Source: Ruegeria sp. HKCCD4315 | GTDB lineage: Bacteria > Pseudomonadota > Alphaproteobacteria > Rhodobacterales > Rhodobacteraceae | Length of the DNA: 64,000 nucleotides | Direction: 5' to 3' | Assembly (NCBI RefSeq): GCF_013112245.1 | Contig: NZ_WVRN01000001.1 | Span: 2,174,501-2,238,500, forward strand | Part shown: positions 45,845-56,623 of the stretch, in pieces | Layout of the letters: every line of letters starts with the position of its first letter | Position numbering within the stretch: the first letter of the stretch is position 1 | The notes under the pieces: generated by a model | The model's database searches: none | Told to the model about the DNA's origin: nothing | What the model saw: only the letters and a program-made list of their open reading frames with translations | Translations under genes and position numbers: made by a program

Positions 45845-46882
45845 TTAGCCCCCTGTGCTCCAACGGGCGAACGCACCCCAGAACCAGTCGAACTTTGCCG
45901 CGAAGGCCACAAAGACCACCCAGGCCAGCGAGAACGGCAGGAAGACTTTCCAACCCAACCGCATCAACTGGTCATAGCGGTAGCGCGGCGTGATCGCCTT
46001 GACCATTGCGAAGAGGAAGAAGAAGAACGCCATCTTCGCGACCATCCACAGCACGCCATCGGGCAGGCCCGGGATCGGTGACAGCCAGCCGCCGAAGAAC
46101 AGCAGCGTGGTCAGCGCGCACATCAGGAAGATCGCGATGTATTCACCAGCCATGAACAGAAGGAAGGGTGTGGCAGAGTATTCAACCTGGTAACCGGCGA
46201 CCAGTTCAGATTCCGCTTCGGGAAGGTCGAATGGCGGTCGGTTGGTTTCAGCCAGCGCCGAAATGAAGAACAAGAAGACCATCGGGAAGTGCGGCAGCCA
46301 GTACCAGCTGAAGAAGCCGAACGAGCCGTCCTGCGCACGCACAATGTCACCAAAATTCATCGACCCGGTCGAGATGATCACACCGATGATGATCAGGCCA
46401 ATCGAAACCTCGTACGAAATCATCTGCGCAGCAGAGCGCAAAGACCCAAGGAACGGGTACTTTGAGTTCGACGCCCAACCCCCCATAATCACGCCATAAA
46501 CTTCCAGTGAAGACACAGCGAACACATAGAGAATGGCGACGTTGATGTCCGACAGCACCCAGCCATCATTGAACGGGATCACTGCCCAGGCAATCATCGC
46601 CAGTACAAAAGAGGTGAGCGGTGCAAGGATAAAGACGGTCCTGTCTGCCCCCGCCGGGATGACGACCTCTTTGACCACATATTTCAATGCATCGGCCACC
46701 GATTGCAGCAAGCCGTACGCGCCAACCACGTTCGGTCCGCGACGCATCTGGACAGCGGCCCAGATCTTGCGATCGCCGTAAACAAGGAACAACAGCGAGA
46801 TCATCACAAACGCAACAACTGCAAGCACTTGCGCCAGAATGATGATGGCTATTCCGCCTGGGGTGTTAAAGAAATCAGCCAT
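45845..46882 (-). CDS. nuoH: NADH-quinone oxidoreductase subunit H
   Basis: 345 residues, eight membrane helices. [20 protein letters not shown] near residue 35, [20 protein letters not shown] (about 209-228, the conserved acidic loop) and [20 protein letters not shown] are hallmarks. Its 5' end overlaps a 71-residue ORF by 8 bases. Confidence 0.97.
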   Translation of the reverse strand: MADFFNTPGGIAIIILAQVLAVVAFVMISLLFLVYGDRKIWAAVQMRRGPNVVGAYGLLQSVADALKYVVKEVVIPAGADRTVFILAPLTSFVLAMIAWAVIPFNDGWVLSDINVAILYVFAVSSLEVYGVIMGGWASNSKYPFLGSLRSAAQMISYEVSIGLIIIGVIISTGSMNFGDIVRAQDGSFGFFSWYWLPHFPMVFLFFISALAETNRPPFDLPEAESELVAGYQVEYSATPFLLFMAGEYIAIFLMCALTTLLFFGGWLSPIPGLPDGVLWMVAKMAFFFFLFAMVKAITPRYRYDQLMRLGWKVFLPFSLAWVVFVAFAAKFDWFWGAFARWSTGG

Positions 46883-47090
46883 TGGTCCTCACACCGTGGG
46901 TATTCCGTTTTCCGCGCGCGATGCAAAGGCCAGGTGCCTGCGCAAAGTGCGACTGGGTCGGCGCGTTGGTGTAAACAGCATCTGCCGCTTCAGCGCCACC
47001 CTTAATCTTCAGTTTCACACACAAATCCAGCGCGGCGAACTGCCACCCGGCAGCCGCCTTTGCTTGTGATATGAAACGGTTCCGGCTCAT
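46875..47090 (-). CDS. Small hypothetical protein between nuoG and nuoH
   Basis: 71 residues from ATG 47090, which overlaps the nuoG stop (ATGA); its stop overlaps the nuoH start by 8 bases. No membrane helix; two cysteines and a basic tail ([14 protein letters not shown]). The overlaps on both sides favour a real gene in the message. I do not recognise the family. It might only serve translational coupling. Confidence 0.5.
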   Translation of the reverse strand: MSRNRFISQAKAAAGWQFAALDLCVKLKIKGGAEAADAVYTNAPTQSHFAQAPGLCIARGKRNTHGVRTNG

Positions 47091-49108
47091 TCTGCCGCGA
47101 TCTTTCCGGTCTGACGTGCCTGCGCCTGTGCCGAAAGCTCGGCCATCAGTTGCGACGCACGGGCAATCGGGTTGGTCAGATAGAAATCCTTGACCGCATT
47201 GCGGAACGTGGCCTGACCCAGCGGCGCTGCGTCGAGCGGTTGAACCTCATTCTCGATCACCTCATCGATCCGGGCCAGATGCGGCACAGCTTCAATGAGT
47301 GCGGTTCGCAATTGCGCCAGTGAGTCGAATGGAAGTTTCGCGCCCAACTCGGCCGACAATGCCCGCAGAATGGCCCAGTTTTCCTTAGCTTCGCCCGGCG
47401 CAAAACCGGCACGCATCGCCAGTTGCGGGCGTCCTTCAGTGTTCACGAACAAACCGTTTTCTTCGGTATAGGCCGCGCCCGGCAAGATCACGTCGGCGCG
47501 GTGAGCGCCACGGTCTCCGTGGCTGCCCTGGTAGATAACAAACGCGCCTTCGCCGATCTCGACCTCATCGGCACCGAGATTGTAAATCACGTCGGCAGCG
47601 TTGACGGCATCCATGCCACCTTCGTTGGTCGCATCTACATCCATCGCACCCACTCGCGAGGCCGCAGTGTGCAGTACCAAAAGCCTGCTTTCGGTATTGG
47701 CTGCAATGGTTTGCGCGGACGCCAATACTGCAGCACCATCCGCTTCTTGCAGGGCACCCTGCCCCACGATCACCAGCGAGGGTTTGCCCTTGATGGCGTC
47801 GTCACGCCCCCTGTCGACGACCTTCTGCAAGGCCGCGCGATCATCGCCCATGTGATGGTAGTCATAGGTCAGATCTACTGCGGGACCGACCAGAGCCACC
47901 TCGGCACCATGCGCCCAGGCTTTGCGGATCCGCGCGTTCAGTACCGGAGCCTCATCACGCGGATTGGTCCCGATCAGCAGAATGCGTTCGGCCGAGTCTA
48001 TGTCTTCAATCGTAGCGGTTCCGACATAAGCCCCGCGGTTGCCAGCAGGCAACTTGGCACCATCCGTGCGGCATTCGACAACACCGCCCTGCCCTTCGAT
48101 CATCTGCTTCAAAGCAAAGGTCGCCTCGACCGAGGCCAGATCGCCCACGATCCCAGCAGGTTTTTCGGCGCCCTTCAGCGCCTCAGCAGCTTTGGTCAGC
48201 GCCTCGGGCCATGAAGCCGGGCGCAACTTGCCGTTTTCGCGAATGTAGGGCTTGTCCAAGCGCTGACGACGCAGGCCATCCCAGACAAAGCGGGTTTTGT
48301 CGCTGATCCACTCTTCATTCACGCCATCATGGTTGCGCGGCAGGAAGCGCATCACTTCGCGCCCTTTGGTGTCCACGCGGATGTTCGAACCAAGGGCGTC
48401 CATGACGTCTATGCTCTCGGTCTTGGTCAGTTCCCATGGGCGAGCGGTAAAGGCGTAAGGTTTCGACGTCAGTGCGCCCACCGGGCACAAGTCGATGATA
48501 TTGCCCTGCAGGTTCGACTGCAGTGTTTCGTTCAGGTACGAGGTGATCTCGGCATCCTCGCCCCGCCCGGTCTGACCCATCTGCGTGATCCCGGCGACCT
48601 CGGTCGTGAAACGCACGCAGCGGGTGCAGCTAATGCAGCGCGTCATTGCCGTGCCAACCAGCGGGCCAAGATCCAGATCATCAACTGCGCGCTTCGCTTC
48701 TTTGAAACGCGAGCCCGAGACACCATAAGCCATGGCCTGATCCTGAAGGTCACACTCTCCGCCTTGGTCGCAAATCGGACAATCCAGCGGGTGGTTGATC
48801 AGCAGAAACTCCATCACCCCTTCGCGGGCCTTTTTGACCATGGGCGAGTTTGTCTTGACGACCGGAGGCTGACCTTCCGGCCCTGGGCGCAGGTCGCGCA
48901 CCTGCATTGCGCACGAAGCCGCCGGCTTGGGCGGGCCGCCCACAACCTCGACCAGGCACATCCGGCAGTTTCCAGCGATCGACAAACGTTCATGATAACA
49001 AAAACGCGGCACTTCGACCCCGGCTTGCTCACAAGCCTGGATCAGGGTCATCGCGCCTTCGACTTCGATTTCCTGCCCGTCGATATTGATCTTGCGGAGG
49101 TCAGACAT
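47087..49108 (-). CDS. nuoG: NADH-quinone oxidoreductase subunit G
   Basis: 673 residues. The 2Fe-2S ligands are in [15 protein letters not shown]; the HxxxCxxCxxxxxC site is [14 protein letters not shown]; and the 4Fe-4S ligands are in [11 protein letters not shown] and [14 protein letters not shown] molybdopterin-like C-terminal domain without cofactor follows. Peripheral arm, electron transfer from NuoF to NuoI. Confidence 0.96.
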   Translation of the reverse strand: MSDLRKINIDGQEIEVEGAMTLIQACEQAGVEVPRFCYHERLSIAGNCRMCLVEVVGGPPKPAASCAMQVRDLRPGPEGQPPVVKTNSPMVKKAREGVMEFLLINHPLDCPICDQGGECDLQDQAMAYGVSGSRFKEAKRAVDDLDLGPLVGTAMTRCISCTRCVRFTTEVAGITQMGQTGRGEDAEITSYLNETLQSNLQGNIIDLCPVGALTSKPYAFTARPWELTKTESIDVMDALGSNIRVDTKGREVMRFLPRNHDGVNEEWISDKTRFVWDGLRRQRLDKPYIRENGKLRPASWPEALTKAAEALKGAEKPAGIVGDLASVEATFALKQMIEGQGGVVECRTDGAKLPAGNRGAYVGTATIEDIDSAERILLIGTNPRDEAPVLNARIRKAWAHGAEVALVGPAVDLTYDYHHMGDDRAALQKVVDRGRDDAIKGKPSLVIVGQGALQEADGAAVLASAQTIAANTESRLLVLHTAASRVGAMDVDATNEGGMDAVNAADVIYNLGADEVEIGEGAFVIYQGSHGDRGAHRADVILPGAAYTEENGLFVNTEGRPQLAMRAGFAPGEAKENWAILRALSAELGAKLPFDSLAQLRTALIEAVPHLARIDEVIENEVQPLDAAPLGQATFRNAVKDFYLTNPIARASQLMAELSAQAQARQTGKIAAE

Positions 49109-49115
49109 GATTTCG

Positions 49116-49562
49116 TTAGCCTTTCAGGAATGCACCGATCCGGGTGCCGTTGGCAATCTCGCGTTGGCCAGCTGCGCAGAACGTGTCGGGCTGACCCACG
49201 ACAACGCCGCTTTGCTGGATGTATTTGATTAGGTCGTCCTGCGCGCGCTTTGGCGGAATGGCATCGGCCAAATAGCGGATATCGCTTTCTTGATAGCCCT
49301 TGGCCTTGAGCTCGGCGTCCAGTGATTTCATCTGCGCCTGCGCCTCGGGTCGATTAAACGAAATCGCCCGGCATTCGCCAGCGATTTGCTCAGCCACGGC
49401 TGCAGAGAACGCGAAATCGTACAGTTCCGGCGGCAGCTCGGCGCGAAACTCTGCCCGAGAGGCGGCAGTGTCGGTCGCAGAGCTGGTTGGCGTTTCGCAC
49501 GCCGATAATGACATCAGCAATGCCACACCAACTGCCCCGGATCTGAGAACCTGAACACTCAT
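49116..49562 (-). CDS. DUF5333 lipoprotein (first paralogue)
   Basis: 148 residues. Signal peptide with lipobox LSA-C24 ([11 protein letters not shown]). The body [30 protein letters not shown] and the tail [24 protein letters not shown] repeat the pattern of the next gene, so the two are tandem paralogues (DUF5333). The family is typical of Rhodobacteraceae nuo operons; function unknown. Confidence 0.8.
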   Translation of the reverse strand: MSVQVLRSGAVGVALLMSLSACETPTSSATDTAASRAEFRAELPPELYDFAFSAAVAEQIAGECRAISFNRPEAQAQMKSLDAELKAKGYQESDIRYLADAIPPKRAQDDLIKYIQQSGVVVGQPDTFCAAGQREIANGTRIGAFLKG

Positions 49563-49565
49563 CCG

Positions 49566-49970
49566 TCAATCCGCCCTCAAGTAAACGCCAATGGCGCTGT
49601 TTCGTTGAATTTCCTTTTGGCCCAACGTGCAAAACGTGGTGGGGTTTTCATAAGTCACCCCGTTTGAGGCCAGATAAGCCTCACCCTTGGCGCGCATGCG
49701 GTCTTTTTCTGCGTCCGACTCGACATAAGACCGGATTTCCCGGTCTGTGTATCCCAAGTCGTTCGCTTTGGAGCGCAGCCCCCACATCACACTGATCGCC
49801 TTCAGTCGTCGCCCGCTGATCGAGGGGCAGTATTCCGAAATCTCGTTTGCGATGGCGATGTAATAGAGTTCATTGTCGATCTCTTTGACATCCCTCAAGG
49901 GCGGCTTTGCCTCTGCTGCCGCAGGAACAGCCATCAAGGCAGCCATAGCGATTGTTTTTGCATAGGACAT
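49566..49970 (-). CDS. DUF5333 exported protein (second paralogue)
   Basis: 134 residues from ATG 49970 (AGGAAA upstream). A signal peptide ends at AEA (about residue 20). ELYYIAIANEISEYCPSISGRRL and ENPTTFCTLGQKEIQRNSAIGVYL parallel the neighbouring paralogue, sharing two cysteines that could pair. It is probably periplasmic and not lipidated. Confidence 0.8.
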   Translation of the reverse strand: MSYAKTIAMAALMAVPAAAEAKPPLRDVKEIDNELYYIAIANEISEYCPSISGRRLKAISVMWGLRSKANDLGYTDREIRSYVESDAEKDRMRAKGEAYLASNGVTYENPTTFCTLGQKEIQRNSAIGVYLRAD

Positions 49971-50071
49971 AGGTTTTCCTTTCGTCTCGGAATTTCCAAG
50001 ACGAAAGGATGCGCGTTTGCTAGGCAATAACGCCCTGCGCGCCCTTTCGTGATATGCAAAAACACTGGACA

Positions 50072-50422
50072 TCATGGGCGTTTGCAGGTTCCTGCAAATG
50101 TGAGTTGATCATCCGCGATGGTAAGCTGTTGCGGTTCCGTGTCCGGCCCCACTTTCCAATCAATCCGCGACGATCCGAAGTTTTGCACACAGAACTTTGT
50201 GCCTTCGTGGCGCCCGGCCTCACGCGCGCCATCCAATGACGCAGACACACCTTTGACGACCACAGTAAAGTCAGCGGGCGACTTCTTCTTGTCGACAGCT
50301 TTGGCCTTGGTCCGGAACGCCTGACCATCGAACAAAAGCCGGTCCTCGGACGGTCTGATCAATCCGCAGGCGGATACACTGACCAAAGCCAGAACAACAA
50401 CCAGGGTCTTCGAGATCTTCAT
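50072..50422 (-). CDS. Small lipoprotein, unknown
   Basis: 116 residues from ATG 50422 with GAGGG six bases upstream (ATG 50434 would add four residues). Signal peptide MKISKTLVVVLALVSVSA, lipobox Cys at residue 19 (VSACG). The mature part SPADFTVVVKGVSASLDGAREAG and GTKFCVQNFGSSRIDW looks like a compact beta-rich domain. No family recognised. It sits in the nuo run with about 100 bases before DUF5333. Confidence 0.7.
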   Translation of the reverse strand: MKISKTLVVVLALVSVSACGLIRPSEDRLLFDGQAFRTKAKAVDKKKSPADFTVVVKGVSASLDGAREAGRHEGTKFCVQNFGSSRIDWKVGPDTEPQQLTIADDQLTFAGTCKRP

Positions 50423-50459
50423 ACTTTCCCTCATTGCAGTCTTTACCGCCGCCTTGCCG

Positions 50460-50876
50460 TTAAAACGCCGCCACCAAGGCCATAAGGCCGATTACAAACA
50501 TGCAGGCCCAACCCAGCACATACAGCACGGACCGCAAACCGCTGTTCGGCTTGCCGATCCCCCTAAGATGCACCACCAGCATGAGCAAGCGCGCAACCAA
50601 AGCAACTGACGCCAGAAGGTTGACCCAGAATGGGCTGACCCCCAGCAAAATTGCTGCAACTACAACAGTCAGAAACGCCGGAAGCGTTTCAGTTCCGTTG
50701 AGGTAGGCCCGGTTCAATCGATAGGCTTGATCACCGTAGTCTTGTTCAGGCGTCGCACCCGGTGCCAGTCCCTTGCCCTGCTTGGCCAGCGCAGAAAACG
50801 GGGCCAAAAACAGAACCACCAACGTGAAAAACACAACGGATGCTATGGCGTGTGAATATTCATCAAAGGCTTCCAT
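50460..50876 (-). CDS. MAPEG-family membrane protein
   Basis: 138 residues from ATG 50876, 5 bases after nuoF. Four membrane helices; the loop YRLNRAYLNGTETLPAFLTVVVAA (about residues 50-74) holds the N-x-x-E pattern of the MAPEG group, which includes glutathione-dependent eicosanoid enzymes and many bacterial proteins of unknown role. No catalytic evidence. Confidence 0.8.
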   Translation of the reverse strand: MEAFDEYSHAIASVVFFTLVVLFLAPFSALAKQGKGLAPGATPEQDYGDQAYRLNRAYLNGTETLPAFLTVVVAAILLGVSPFWVNLLASVALVARLLMLVVHLRGIGKPNSGLRSVLYVLGWACMFVIGLMALVAAF

Positions 50877-50881
50877 TCGGT

Positions 50882-52180
50882 TTACTCCGCTGCCATCGCA
50901 CCCATGCGGCCCGACTTCTGGGCCTTGATGCGGTCCTCGATCTCTTCCCGGAAGTTGCGGATCAGGCCCTGGATCGGCCAAGCGGCCGCGTCACCCAAGG
51001 CACAGATGGTATGGCCTTCGACCTGTTTGGTCACATCAAACAGCATGTCGATCTCTTCCAATTCGGCCTCGCCGCGCACAAGACGGTCCATAACGCGCAT
51101 CATCCATCCGGTGCCTTCCCGGCACGGCGTACACTGGCCGCAGCTTTCGTGCTTGTAGAACTTCGACAGCCGCCAGATCGCCTTGATGATGTCCGTCGAC
51201 TTGTCCATTACGATCACCGCAGCAGTACCAAGGCCCGAGCCCAGATCATTGCGCAGGTAATCAAAATCCATGATCGCGTCGCGCATGTTTTCACCGCGCA
51301 CGCAAGGAACAGAGGACCCACCCGGGATTACCGCCAACAGGTTGTCCCAACCGCCGCGAATGCCGCCGCAATGAGTTTCAATCAGCTCTTCGAATGAGAT
51401 CGACATGGCCTCTTCGACGACACACGGGTTGTTCACATGGCCCGAGATCGCAAACAGCTTGGTGCCCGCGTTGTTCTGACGGCCAAAGCCTGCGAACCAG
51501 TCCGCGCCACGGCGCAGGATGGTCGGCACGACAGCAATGGATTCCACGTTGTTCACCGTGGTCGGGCAGCCATAAAGGCCAGCCCCCGCCGGGAACGGAG
51601 GTTTCATCCTTGGCATACCCTTCTTGCCCTCAAGGCTTTCGATCAGGGCGGTTTCCTCGCCGCAAATATAGGCCCCGGCCCCGTGATGCAGGAAGATATC
51701 GAAATCCCAACCCGAACCAGCGGCGTTCTTGCCCAAAAGACCAGCGTCATAAGCCTCGTCAATCGCGGCCTGCAGCGCCTCGCGCTCGCGGATGTATTCG
51801 CCGCGCAGGTAGATATAGCAGGTGTGCGCGTTCATCGCGAAAGAGGCGATCAGACAACCTTCGATCAGCGTATGCGGATCATGGCGCATGATCTCACGGT
51901 CTTTGCAGGTGCCGGGCTCGGATTCGTCAGCGTTCACCACCAGATAGGCCGGACGCCCGTCGCTTTCCTTGGGCATGAACGACCATTTCAGGCCCGTCGG
52001 GAAGCCCGCGCCGCCGCGACCGCGCAGACCCGAGTCCTTCATCGTCTGGATGATCCAGTCGCGGCCCTTTTCGATCAGGCCAGCAGTGCCGTCCCAATGC
52101 CCGCGGGCCTGTGCGCCCTTCAGCGTGCGCTCATGCATCCCGTAGATGTTGGTAAAGATCCGGTCCTGATCCTTCAGCAT
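50882..52180 (-). CDS. nuoF: NADH-quinone oxidoreductase subunit F
   Basis: 432 residues. [20 protein letters not shown] (about residues 52-71) binds [17 protein letters not shown] and the following block bind FMN, and [14 protein letters not shown] supplies the 4Fe-4S ligands. Entry point of electrons in complex I. Confidence 0.97.
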   Translation of the reverse strand: MLKDQDRIFTNIYGMHERTLKGAQARGHWDGTAGLIEKGRDWIIQTMKDSGLRGRGGAGFPTGLKWSFMPKESDGRPAYLVVNADESEPGTCKDREIMRHDPHTLIEGCLIASFAMNAHTCYIYLRGEYIREREALQAAIDEAYDAGLLGKNAAGSGWDFDIFLHHGAGAYICGEETALIESLEGKKGMPRMKPPFPAGAGLYGCPTTVNNVESIAVVPTILRRGADWFAGFGRQNNAGTKLFAISGHVNNPCVVEEAMSISFEELIETHCGGIRGGWDNLLAVIPGGSSVPCVRGENMRDAIMDFDYLRNDLGSGLGTAAVIVMDKSTDIIKAIWRLSKFYKHESCGQCTPCREGTGWMMRVMDRLVRGEAELEEIDMLFDVTKQVEGHTICALGDAAAWPIQGLIRNFREEIEDRIKAQKSGRMGAMAAE

Positions 52181-52192
52181 CGCGTGTTACCT

Positions 52193-52414
52193 TCAGCTGT
52201 CCTGACGCATGCGCCAGAGTTGAAAAATGTTGATGCCTGCATAGATGAAACCCGCCAATGCAGCGAGATCAAATAGCAAGGCGTGCCGGGTGGTCAAACC
52301 CAGCGCGGGGCCGATGAACAGGTTCATGGCAAGCCAAATCAGCATGGTCACGGCGATGACCACTCCGATGTGTCGACCCTTGCGGGCTATGGCCTGTTCC
52401 TTATCTTTGTCCAT
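52193..52414 (-). CDS. DUF5337 small membrane protein
   Basis: 73 residues, two membrane helices (HIGVVIAVTMLIWLAMNLFI and LFDLAALAGFIYAGINIFQL) after a charged head MDKDKEQAIARKG. DUF5337 is a Rhodobacteraceae family found between nuoE and nuoF. Function unknown; an accessory of complex I is plausible from position only. Confidence 0.83.
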   Translation of the reverse strand: MDKDKEQAIARKGRHIGVVIAVTMLIWLAMNLFIGPALGLTTRHALLFDLAALAGFIYAGINIFQLWRMRQDS

Positions 52415-52444
52415 CTTTCCCTGATGCCCCGGGTGGGCATCCGC

Positions 52445-53563
52445 TTAGTCTTCGTAGGTGCCGTCTTCCTTGGCACGTTTGGCGAATTCGGTTTCGTCAC
52501 CCACCGCAAGCTTGGCCGCCTGTTCGATCCAGCCGTCGCGTTCGATCCGGCCTTTGAACTTCAGACGTGCATCAACCCAGGCCACATGTTCGGGTGTCCA
52601 GGCCGCGATCTGGTCGTAGTGATAGAAACCCAGCTCATTCAGCGTTTCTTCCAGCTTCGGTCCCACGCCTTTCAACAGCTTGAGGTTGTCCGGCAATCCG
52701 CCACGCGCCTCGGTCAGCGTTCTGGGCGCGTCTTCTTTGACAGCTTCCGGCTCAGCCTTGGCTTTCGCTTCTTCCGCCTGCTTCACCGCAGGTTTCGCGG
52801 GTTCTGGTGCTTTGGGAGGCTTCGCCGCAGCCGAGGCTCCGGCCTGCTTGCCATCCCTGCCCAACCAAGGCGTCAGGATCGGCACTTCGGTGCCGTCGAT
52901 GCGCTTGACCGTGTCACCCAGATCCATCGCCAGCTCAACGCTTGCGTTGTATTGCGGCTTGCCAGCTTCATATTCCGACAGGCTGCTCAGCCCCTTCAAC
53001 GGCTCAGCCGCATAGCGCCCGCTCTGCGGTCCGGGTGTCGGTACCTTTCCAGCGGCCAGATCATCGATGATCTTACCAAAACTCTCAGCCGTCAGGTCTT
53101 CGTAGTAATCCTTGCCGATCTGCGCCATCGGCGCATTGGTGCAAGAGCCGAGGCATTCGACCTCTTCCCAGCTGAGCTTGCCATCGGAAGACAGCTCATG
53201 CGGTTTGGCGGCAATCTTTTCCTTGCAGACCGCAATCAGATCCTCGGCCCCGCAGATCATACAGGAGGTCGTGCCGCACACCTGAATATGCGCCACCGAG
53301 CCAACCGGCTGCAGTTGGAACATGAAGTAAAAGGACGCAACTTCGAGCACGCGAATATAGGCCATGCCCAGCATGTCGGCGACGGATTCAATCGCCGGGC
53401 GGGACAGCCAGCCCTCCTGCTCCTGCGCGCGCCACAGCAGCGGGATCACCGCGCTGGCCTGACGGCCTTCGGGGTATTTGGTCATCTGCGCTTCGGCCCA
53501 CTGCTGGTTGGCAGCGGTGAAGGCGAAGCTTTCGGGTTGTTCGGGATGAAGACGGCGGAGCAT
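52445..53563 (-). CDS. nuoE: NADH-quinone oxidoreductase subunit E with a helix-hairpin-helix extension
   Basis: 372 residues, long for NuoE. Residues 1-175 are the thioredoxin-like subunit with 2Fe-2S ligands C96, C101, C137 and C141. A Pro/Ala/Lys/Glu linker (about 238-285) leads to a C-terminal domain [21 protein letters not shown] (about 294-314) of the helix-hairpin-helix type found also in ribosomal L21-like fusions. The extension is known in relatives of Rhodobacter; its role is not. One base overlaps nuoD. Confidence 0.94.
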   Translation of the reverse strand: MLRRLHPEQPESFAFTAANQQWAEAQMTKYPEGRQASAVIPLLWRAQEQEGWLSRPAIESVADMLGMAYIRVLEVASFYFMFQLQPVGSVAHIQVCGTTSCMICGAEDLIAVCKEKIAAKPHELSSDGKLSWEEVECLGSCTNAPMAQIGKDYYEDLTAESFGKIIDDLAAGKVPTPGPQSGRYAAEPLKGLSSLSEYEAGKPQYNASVELAMDLGDTVKRIDGTEVPILTPWLGRDGKQAGASAAAKPPKAPEPAKPAVKQAEEAKAKAEPEAVKEDAPRTLTEARGGLPDNLKLLKGVGPKLEETLNELGFYHYDQIAAWTPEHVAWVDARLKFKGRIERDGWIEQAAKLAVGDETEFAKRAKEDGTYED

Positions 53564-54786
53564 TAGCGGTCAATCTCTCCAAATACGACGTCCATTGTGC
53601 CGATGATGGCGGCGACGTCGGCCAGTTGGTGGCCTTTGGCAACGTGGTCCATGGCTTGCAGGTGCAGGAAGCCCGGCGCGCGCAGTTTGGCCCTGTAAGG
53701 CTTGTTGGTGCCGTCCGCGACCAGATAGACGCCGAACTCGCCCTTGGGGGCCTCGACGGCGGCATAAACCTCGCCTGCGGGGACGTGGAAACCTTCGGTA
53801 TACAGTTTGAAGTGATGGATCAGGCTTTCCATCGACGTCTTCATGTCCGAGCGTTTCGGCGGGGTAATCTTGCCGCGTGCCAGAACATCCCCGGGACAGT
53901 CACGGATTTTGGAGATGGCCTGACGGATGATCAGCAGCGACTGGCGCATCTCTTCCATGCGGACGAGGTAACGGTCATAGCAGTCGCCATTCTTACCGAC
54001 GGGGATCTGGAACTCGAACTCGTCATAGCATTCATAGGGCTGCGCACGACGCAGGTCCCAGGCCAGACCGGACCCACGGACCATCACGCCCGAGAAGCCG
54101 TATTTCTGAATGTCATCTTCGGTCACGACGCCAATATCGGCGTTGCGCTGTTTAAAGATGCGGTTTTCGGTCAGCAGACCGTCAATGTCGTCCAGAACGG
54201 CGGGGAATTCGTGGCTCCACGCCTCGATATCATCCAGCAGTTCAGGCGGCAGGTCCTGATGCACACCACCGGGGCGGAAATAGGCGGCGTGCAGGCGCGC
54301 ACCACAGGCGCGCTCATAGAAGACCATCAGCTTTTCGCGCTCTTCGAACCCCCACAGAGGCGGGGTCAGCGCGCCAACGTCCATCGCTTGCGTGGTCACG
54401 TTCAGCAGATGGTTCAGGATGCGCCCGATCTCGGAATACAGCACCCGGATCAACGAGCCCCGGCGCGGCACCTCAACACCGGTCAGCTTTTCGATGGCCA
54501 GACACCAGGCATGTTCCTGATTCATCGGCGCCACGTAATCCAGACGGTCGAAATACGGCAGATTCTGCAGGTAGGTCCGGCTTTCCATCAGCTTTTCGGT
54601 ACCACGGTGCAGCAGGCCGATATGCGGGTCGCAGCGTTCGACGATCTCACCGTCCAGCTCGAGCACCAAACGCAGAACCCCGTGCGCCGCAGGGTGTTGC
54701 GGGCCGAAGTTAATGTTGAAGTTGCGGATCTTCTGTTCTCCGCTCAGCGCGTCCGTGCTGCCGTCATCGTATCTTGAGCCGTCCAT
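53563..54786 (-). CDS. nuoD: NADH-quinone oxidoreductase subunit D
   Basis: 407 residues from ATG 54786, overlapping the stop of a 40-residue ORF as [27 protein letters not shown] near residue 30 and [20 protein letters not shown] are conserved; [21 protein letters not shown] is near the quinone site. Peripheral arm, quinone binding with NuoB. Confidence 0.97.
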   Translation of the reverse strand: MDGSRYDDGSTDALSGEQKIRNFNINFGPQHPAAHGVLRLVLELDGEIVERCDPHIGLLHRGTEKLMESRTYLQNLPYFDRLDYVAPMNQEHAWCLAIEKLTGVEVPRRGSLIRVLYSEIGRILNHLLNVTTQAMDVGALTPPLWGFEEREKLMVFYERACGARLHAAYFRPGGVHQDLPPELLDDIEAWSHEFPAVLDDIDGLLTENRIFKQRNADIGVVTEDDIQKYGFSGVMVRGSGLAWDLRRAQPYECYDEFEFQIPVGKNGDCYDRYLVRMEEMRQSLLIIRQAISKIRDCPGDVLARGKITPPKRSDMKTSMESLIHHFKLYTEGFHVPAGEVYAAVEAPKGEFGVYLVADGTNKPYRAKLRAPGFLHLQAMDHVAKGHQLADVAAIIGTMDVVFGEIDR

Positions 54787-54908
54787 CAACGCCCTCGTTT
54801 CTTCTTCGCTTCGGCCCGAACCCGGACCTTTTCGGCCTCGGCCGCCTTGGCAGCAGCCCCAGCAAGCAAAACTCCAAGCGCCCCGAGCATGATCAGTTCT
54901 CCCAACAT
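54786..54908 (-). CDS. 40-residue membrane-anchored ORF between nuoC and nuoD
   Basis: ATG 54908, 24 bases after nuoC, stop TGA sharing its last base with the nuoD ATG. The product starts [20 protein letters not shown], one hydrophobic helix, and ends in a very basic tail ([14 protein letters not shown]). The coupling and the membrane-like composition support translation. No family recognised. Confidence 0.5.
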   Translation of the reverse strand: MLGELIMLGALGVLLAGAAAKAAEAEKVRVRAEAKKKRGR

Positions 54909-54932
54909 CTCAGCAACGCTCCATCATCAGTG

Positions 54933-55538
54933 TCAGCTTTCCTGCTTTTCATCGCCCGGAAGGATGTAATTCGCACCTTCCCACGGGGACATGAAATCGA
55001 ACTGCCGATATTCCTGCACCAGACTGACCGGTTCGTAGACCACTCGCTTTTGCGCCTCGTCATACCGTACTTCGGTGTAGCCGGTGGTCGGGAAATCCTT
55101 GCGCAGCGGATAGCCGCGGAATCCATAGTCGGTCAGGATGCGCCGCAGATCCGGGTGGCCCGAGAACAGGATGCCGAACATGTCGAATACCTCACGCTCG
55201 AACCAGTTGGCCGAGGGGTGAACGTCAACGATGGACGGCACCATGTCTTCCTCGCGGATCGAAACCCGCAGGCGGATGCGCTGATTTTGGTACATCGACA
55301 GGAAATGATAGACCACATCGAACCGCTTGGCGCGTTCGGGATAGTCGACACCGGTGATGTCCACCAAAGATGAGAATTGGCAGGACCGGTCGGTTTTCAG
55401 GAATTCGACAAATTCCACCAGGTTCGACGGGGCCACATCCACGTTCAGCTCGTCATGGGTCACATCCCAGGACAAAACACAATCTGCCCGCTTCAGCTCC
55501 AGCTGTGCGCCGAGTTCTTTGAGTGCTTCGCTCATCAA
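54933..55538 (-). CDS. nuoC: NADH-quinone oxidoreductase subunit C
   Basis: 201 residues. [49 protein letters not shown] (the conserved E-x-x-D-M-F-G block) and [14 protein letters not shown] are hallmarks. Peripheral arm, between nuoB and nuoD. It ends about 24 bases before the 40-residue ORF. Confidence 0.97.
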   Translation of the reverse strand: MMSEALKELGAQLELKRADCVLSWDVTHDELNVDVAPSNLVEFVEFLKTDRSCQFSSLVDITGVDYPERAKRFDVVYHFLSMYQNQRIRLRVSIREEDMVPSIVDVHPSANWFEREVFDMFGILFSGHPDLRRILTDYGFRGYPLRKDFPTTGYTEVRYDEAQKRVVYEPVSLVQEYRQFDFMSPWEGANYILPGDEKQES

Positions 55539-55546
55539 CTCTCTCC

Positions 55547-56071
55547 TCAGCGGACGATGGTGCCGGTACGGCGGATTTTGCGTTGCAGCTGCATCAGGCC
55601 ATAAAGCAGCGCTTCAGCGGTCGGAGGACAGCCGGGCACGTAAATGTCCACCGGCACAACACGGTCACAGCCACGCACGACCGAATAGGAATAGTGGTAA
55701 TACCCACCACCGTTGGCGCAGGAACCCATCGAGATCACATAACGCGGCTCGGGCATCTGGTCGTAAACCTTACGCAGCGCGGGGGCCATCTTGTTGGTCA
55801 GCGTTCCGGCCACGATCATCACGTCCGACTGGCGCGGGGACGCACGCGGTGCGATGCCAAACCGTTCCGCATCGTAGCGCGGCATCGAGGTATGCATCAT
55901 CTCAACCGCGCAGCAGGCCAGACCAAAGGTCATCCAGTGCAGCGAACCGGTGCGGGCCCAGTTGATAATATCCTCGGTCGAGGTCAGCAGAAACCCTTTG
56001 TCCTGCAGTTCCGCGTTCAGGGCCTGAGTGGCAACTTCTTTGTCGACACCGGCGGTGTTTGCACCCGTCAT
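55547..56071 (-). CDS. nuoB: NADH-quinone oxidoreductase subunit B
   Basis: 174 residues from ATG 56071, which overlaps the nuoA stop as TGATG; two ATGs upstream (56080, 56101) are in frame but would overlap nuoA further. Cluster N2 ligands are [22 protein letters not shown] and [14 protein letters not shown]. The residue length agrees with relatives starting MTG-N-TAG. Confidence 0.95.
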   Translation of the reverse strand: MTGANTAGVDKEVATQALNAELQDKGFLLTSTEDIINWARTGSLHWMTFGLACCAVEMMHTSMPRYDAERFGIAPRASPRQSDVMIVAGTLTNKMAPALRKVYDQMPEPRYVISMGSCANGGGYYHYSYSVVRGCDRVVPVDIYVPGCPPTAEALLYGLMQLQRKIRRTGTIVR

Positions 56072-56436
56072 CACTCCCATTCCAGGGCCCCTTTCTTCCA
56101 TTCATAGGCAAAGCCAATGGTCAGAACGCCCAGGAACACCATCATGGACCAGAAGCCGACATCGCTGATGTCCTTAAAGCCGACGGCCCAAGGAAACAGG
56201 AAGGCAATTTCCAGATCGAAAATGATGAAGAGAATCGACACCAGATAAAACCGAACGTCGAATTTCATCCGCGCATCGTCGAAGGCGTTGAATCCACATT
56301 CATATGCGCTGACCTTTTCGGGGTCGGGATTGCGGACGGCCAGTACCACAGCGGCCAGAATCAAGACGATCCCAAGGCCCACGGCAACGGCCAGAAACAC
56401 CAGAATCGGGAGGTACTCCCGCAGCAGGTCTTCCAC
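56071..56436 (-). CDS. nuoA: NADH-quinone oxidoreductase subunit A
   Basis: 121 residues from GTG 56436, chosen because AAGGAG lies seven bases upstream; a 136-residue frame from ATG 56481 has none. Three membrane helices, with [20 protein letters not shown] (the conserved loop with Cys) and [18 protein letters not shown]. First gene of the nuo operon. Confidence 0.95.
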   Translation of the reverse strand: MEDLLREYLPILVFLAVAVGLGIVLILAAVVLAVRNPDPEKVSAYECGFNAFDDARMKFDVRFYLVSILFIIFDLEIAFLFPWAVGFKDISDVGFWSMMVFLGVLTIGFAYEWKKGALEWE

Positions 56437-56501
56437 GAATAGCTCCTTTCCTGCGCATCTCCCAAAAGGGTGCGCCGTCAATTGGCGTGTTGACTGGACA
56501 T

Positions 56502-56530
56502 TCTCTATCCGTGCGGGGTCAGGTGGTCAA
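56502..56530 (-). promoter_or_regulatory. Candidate nuo promoter
   Basis: On the minus strand, TTGACC (56525-56530) and TAGAGA (56502-56507) are 17 bases apart and stand about 66 bases before the nuoA GTG. Chosen by eye; the -10 element is only a partial match. Confidence 0.45.
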
Positions 56531-56623
56531 CCGAACACAATGCCCCACGACATCAAACATGCACTTGACAGCGCGGCATAGAATCGCAGCGCTGGTGTTC
56601 CAGAACAAATAAGCAGAGACCGC

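Noticed and set aside
53626..54777. 383-codon plus-strand frame opposite nuoD, and similar long antisense frames over nuoE, nuoL, nuoM and nuoN
   Set aside because: Long antisense frames are expected in GC-rich coding DNA. All lie opposite certain complex I genes and show no family features.
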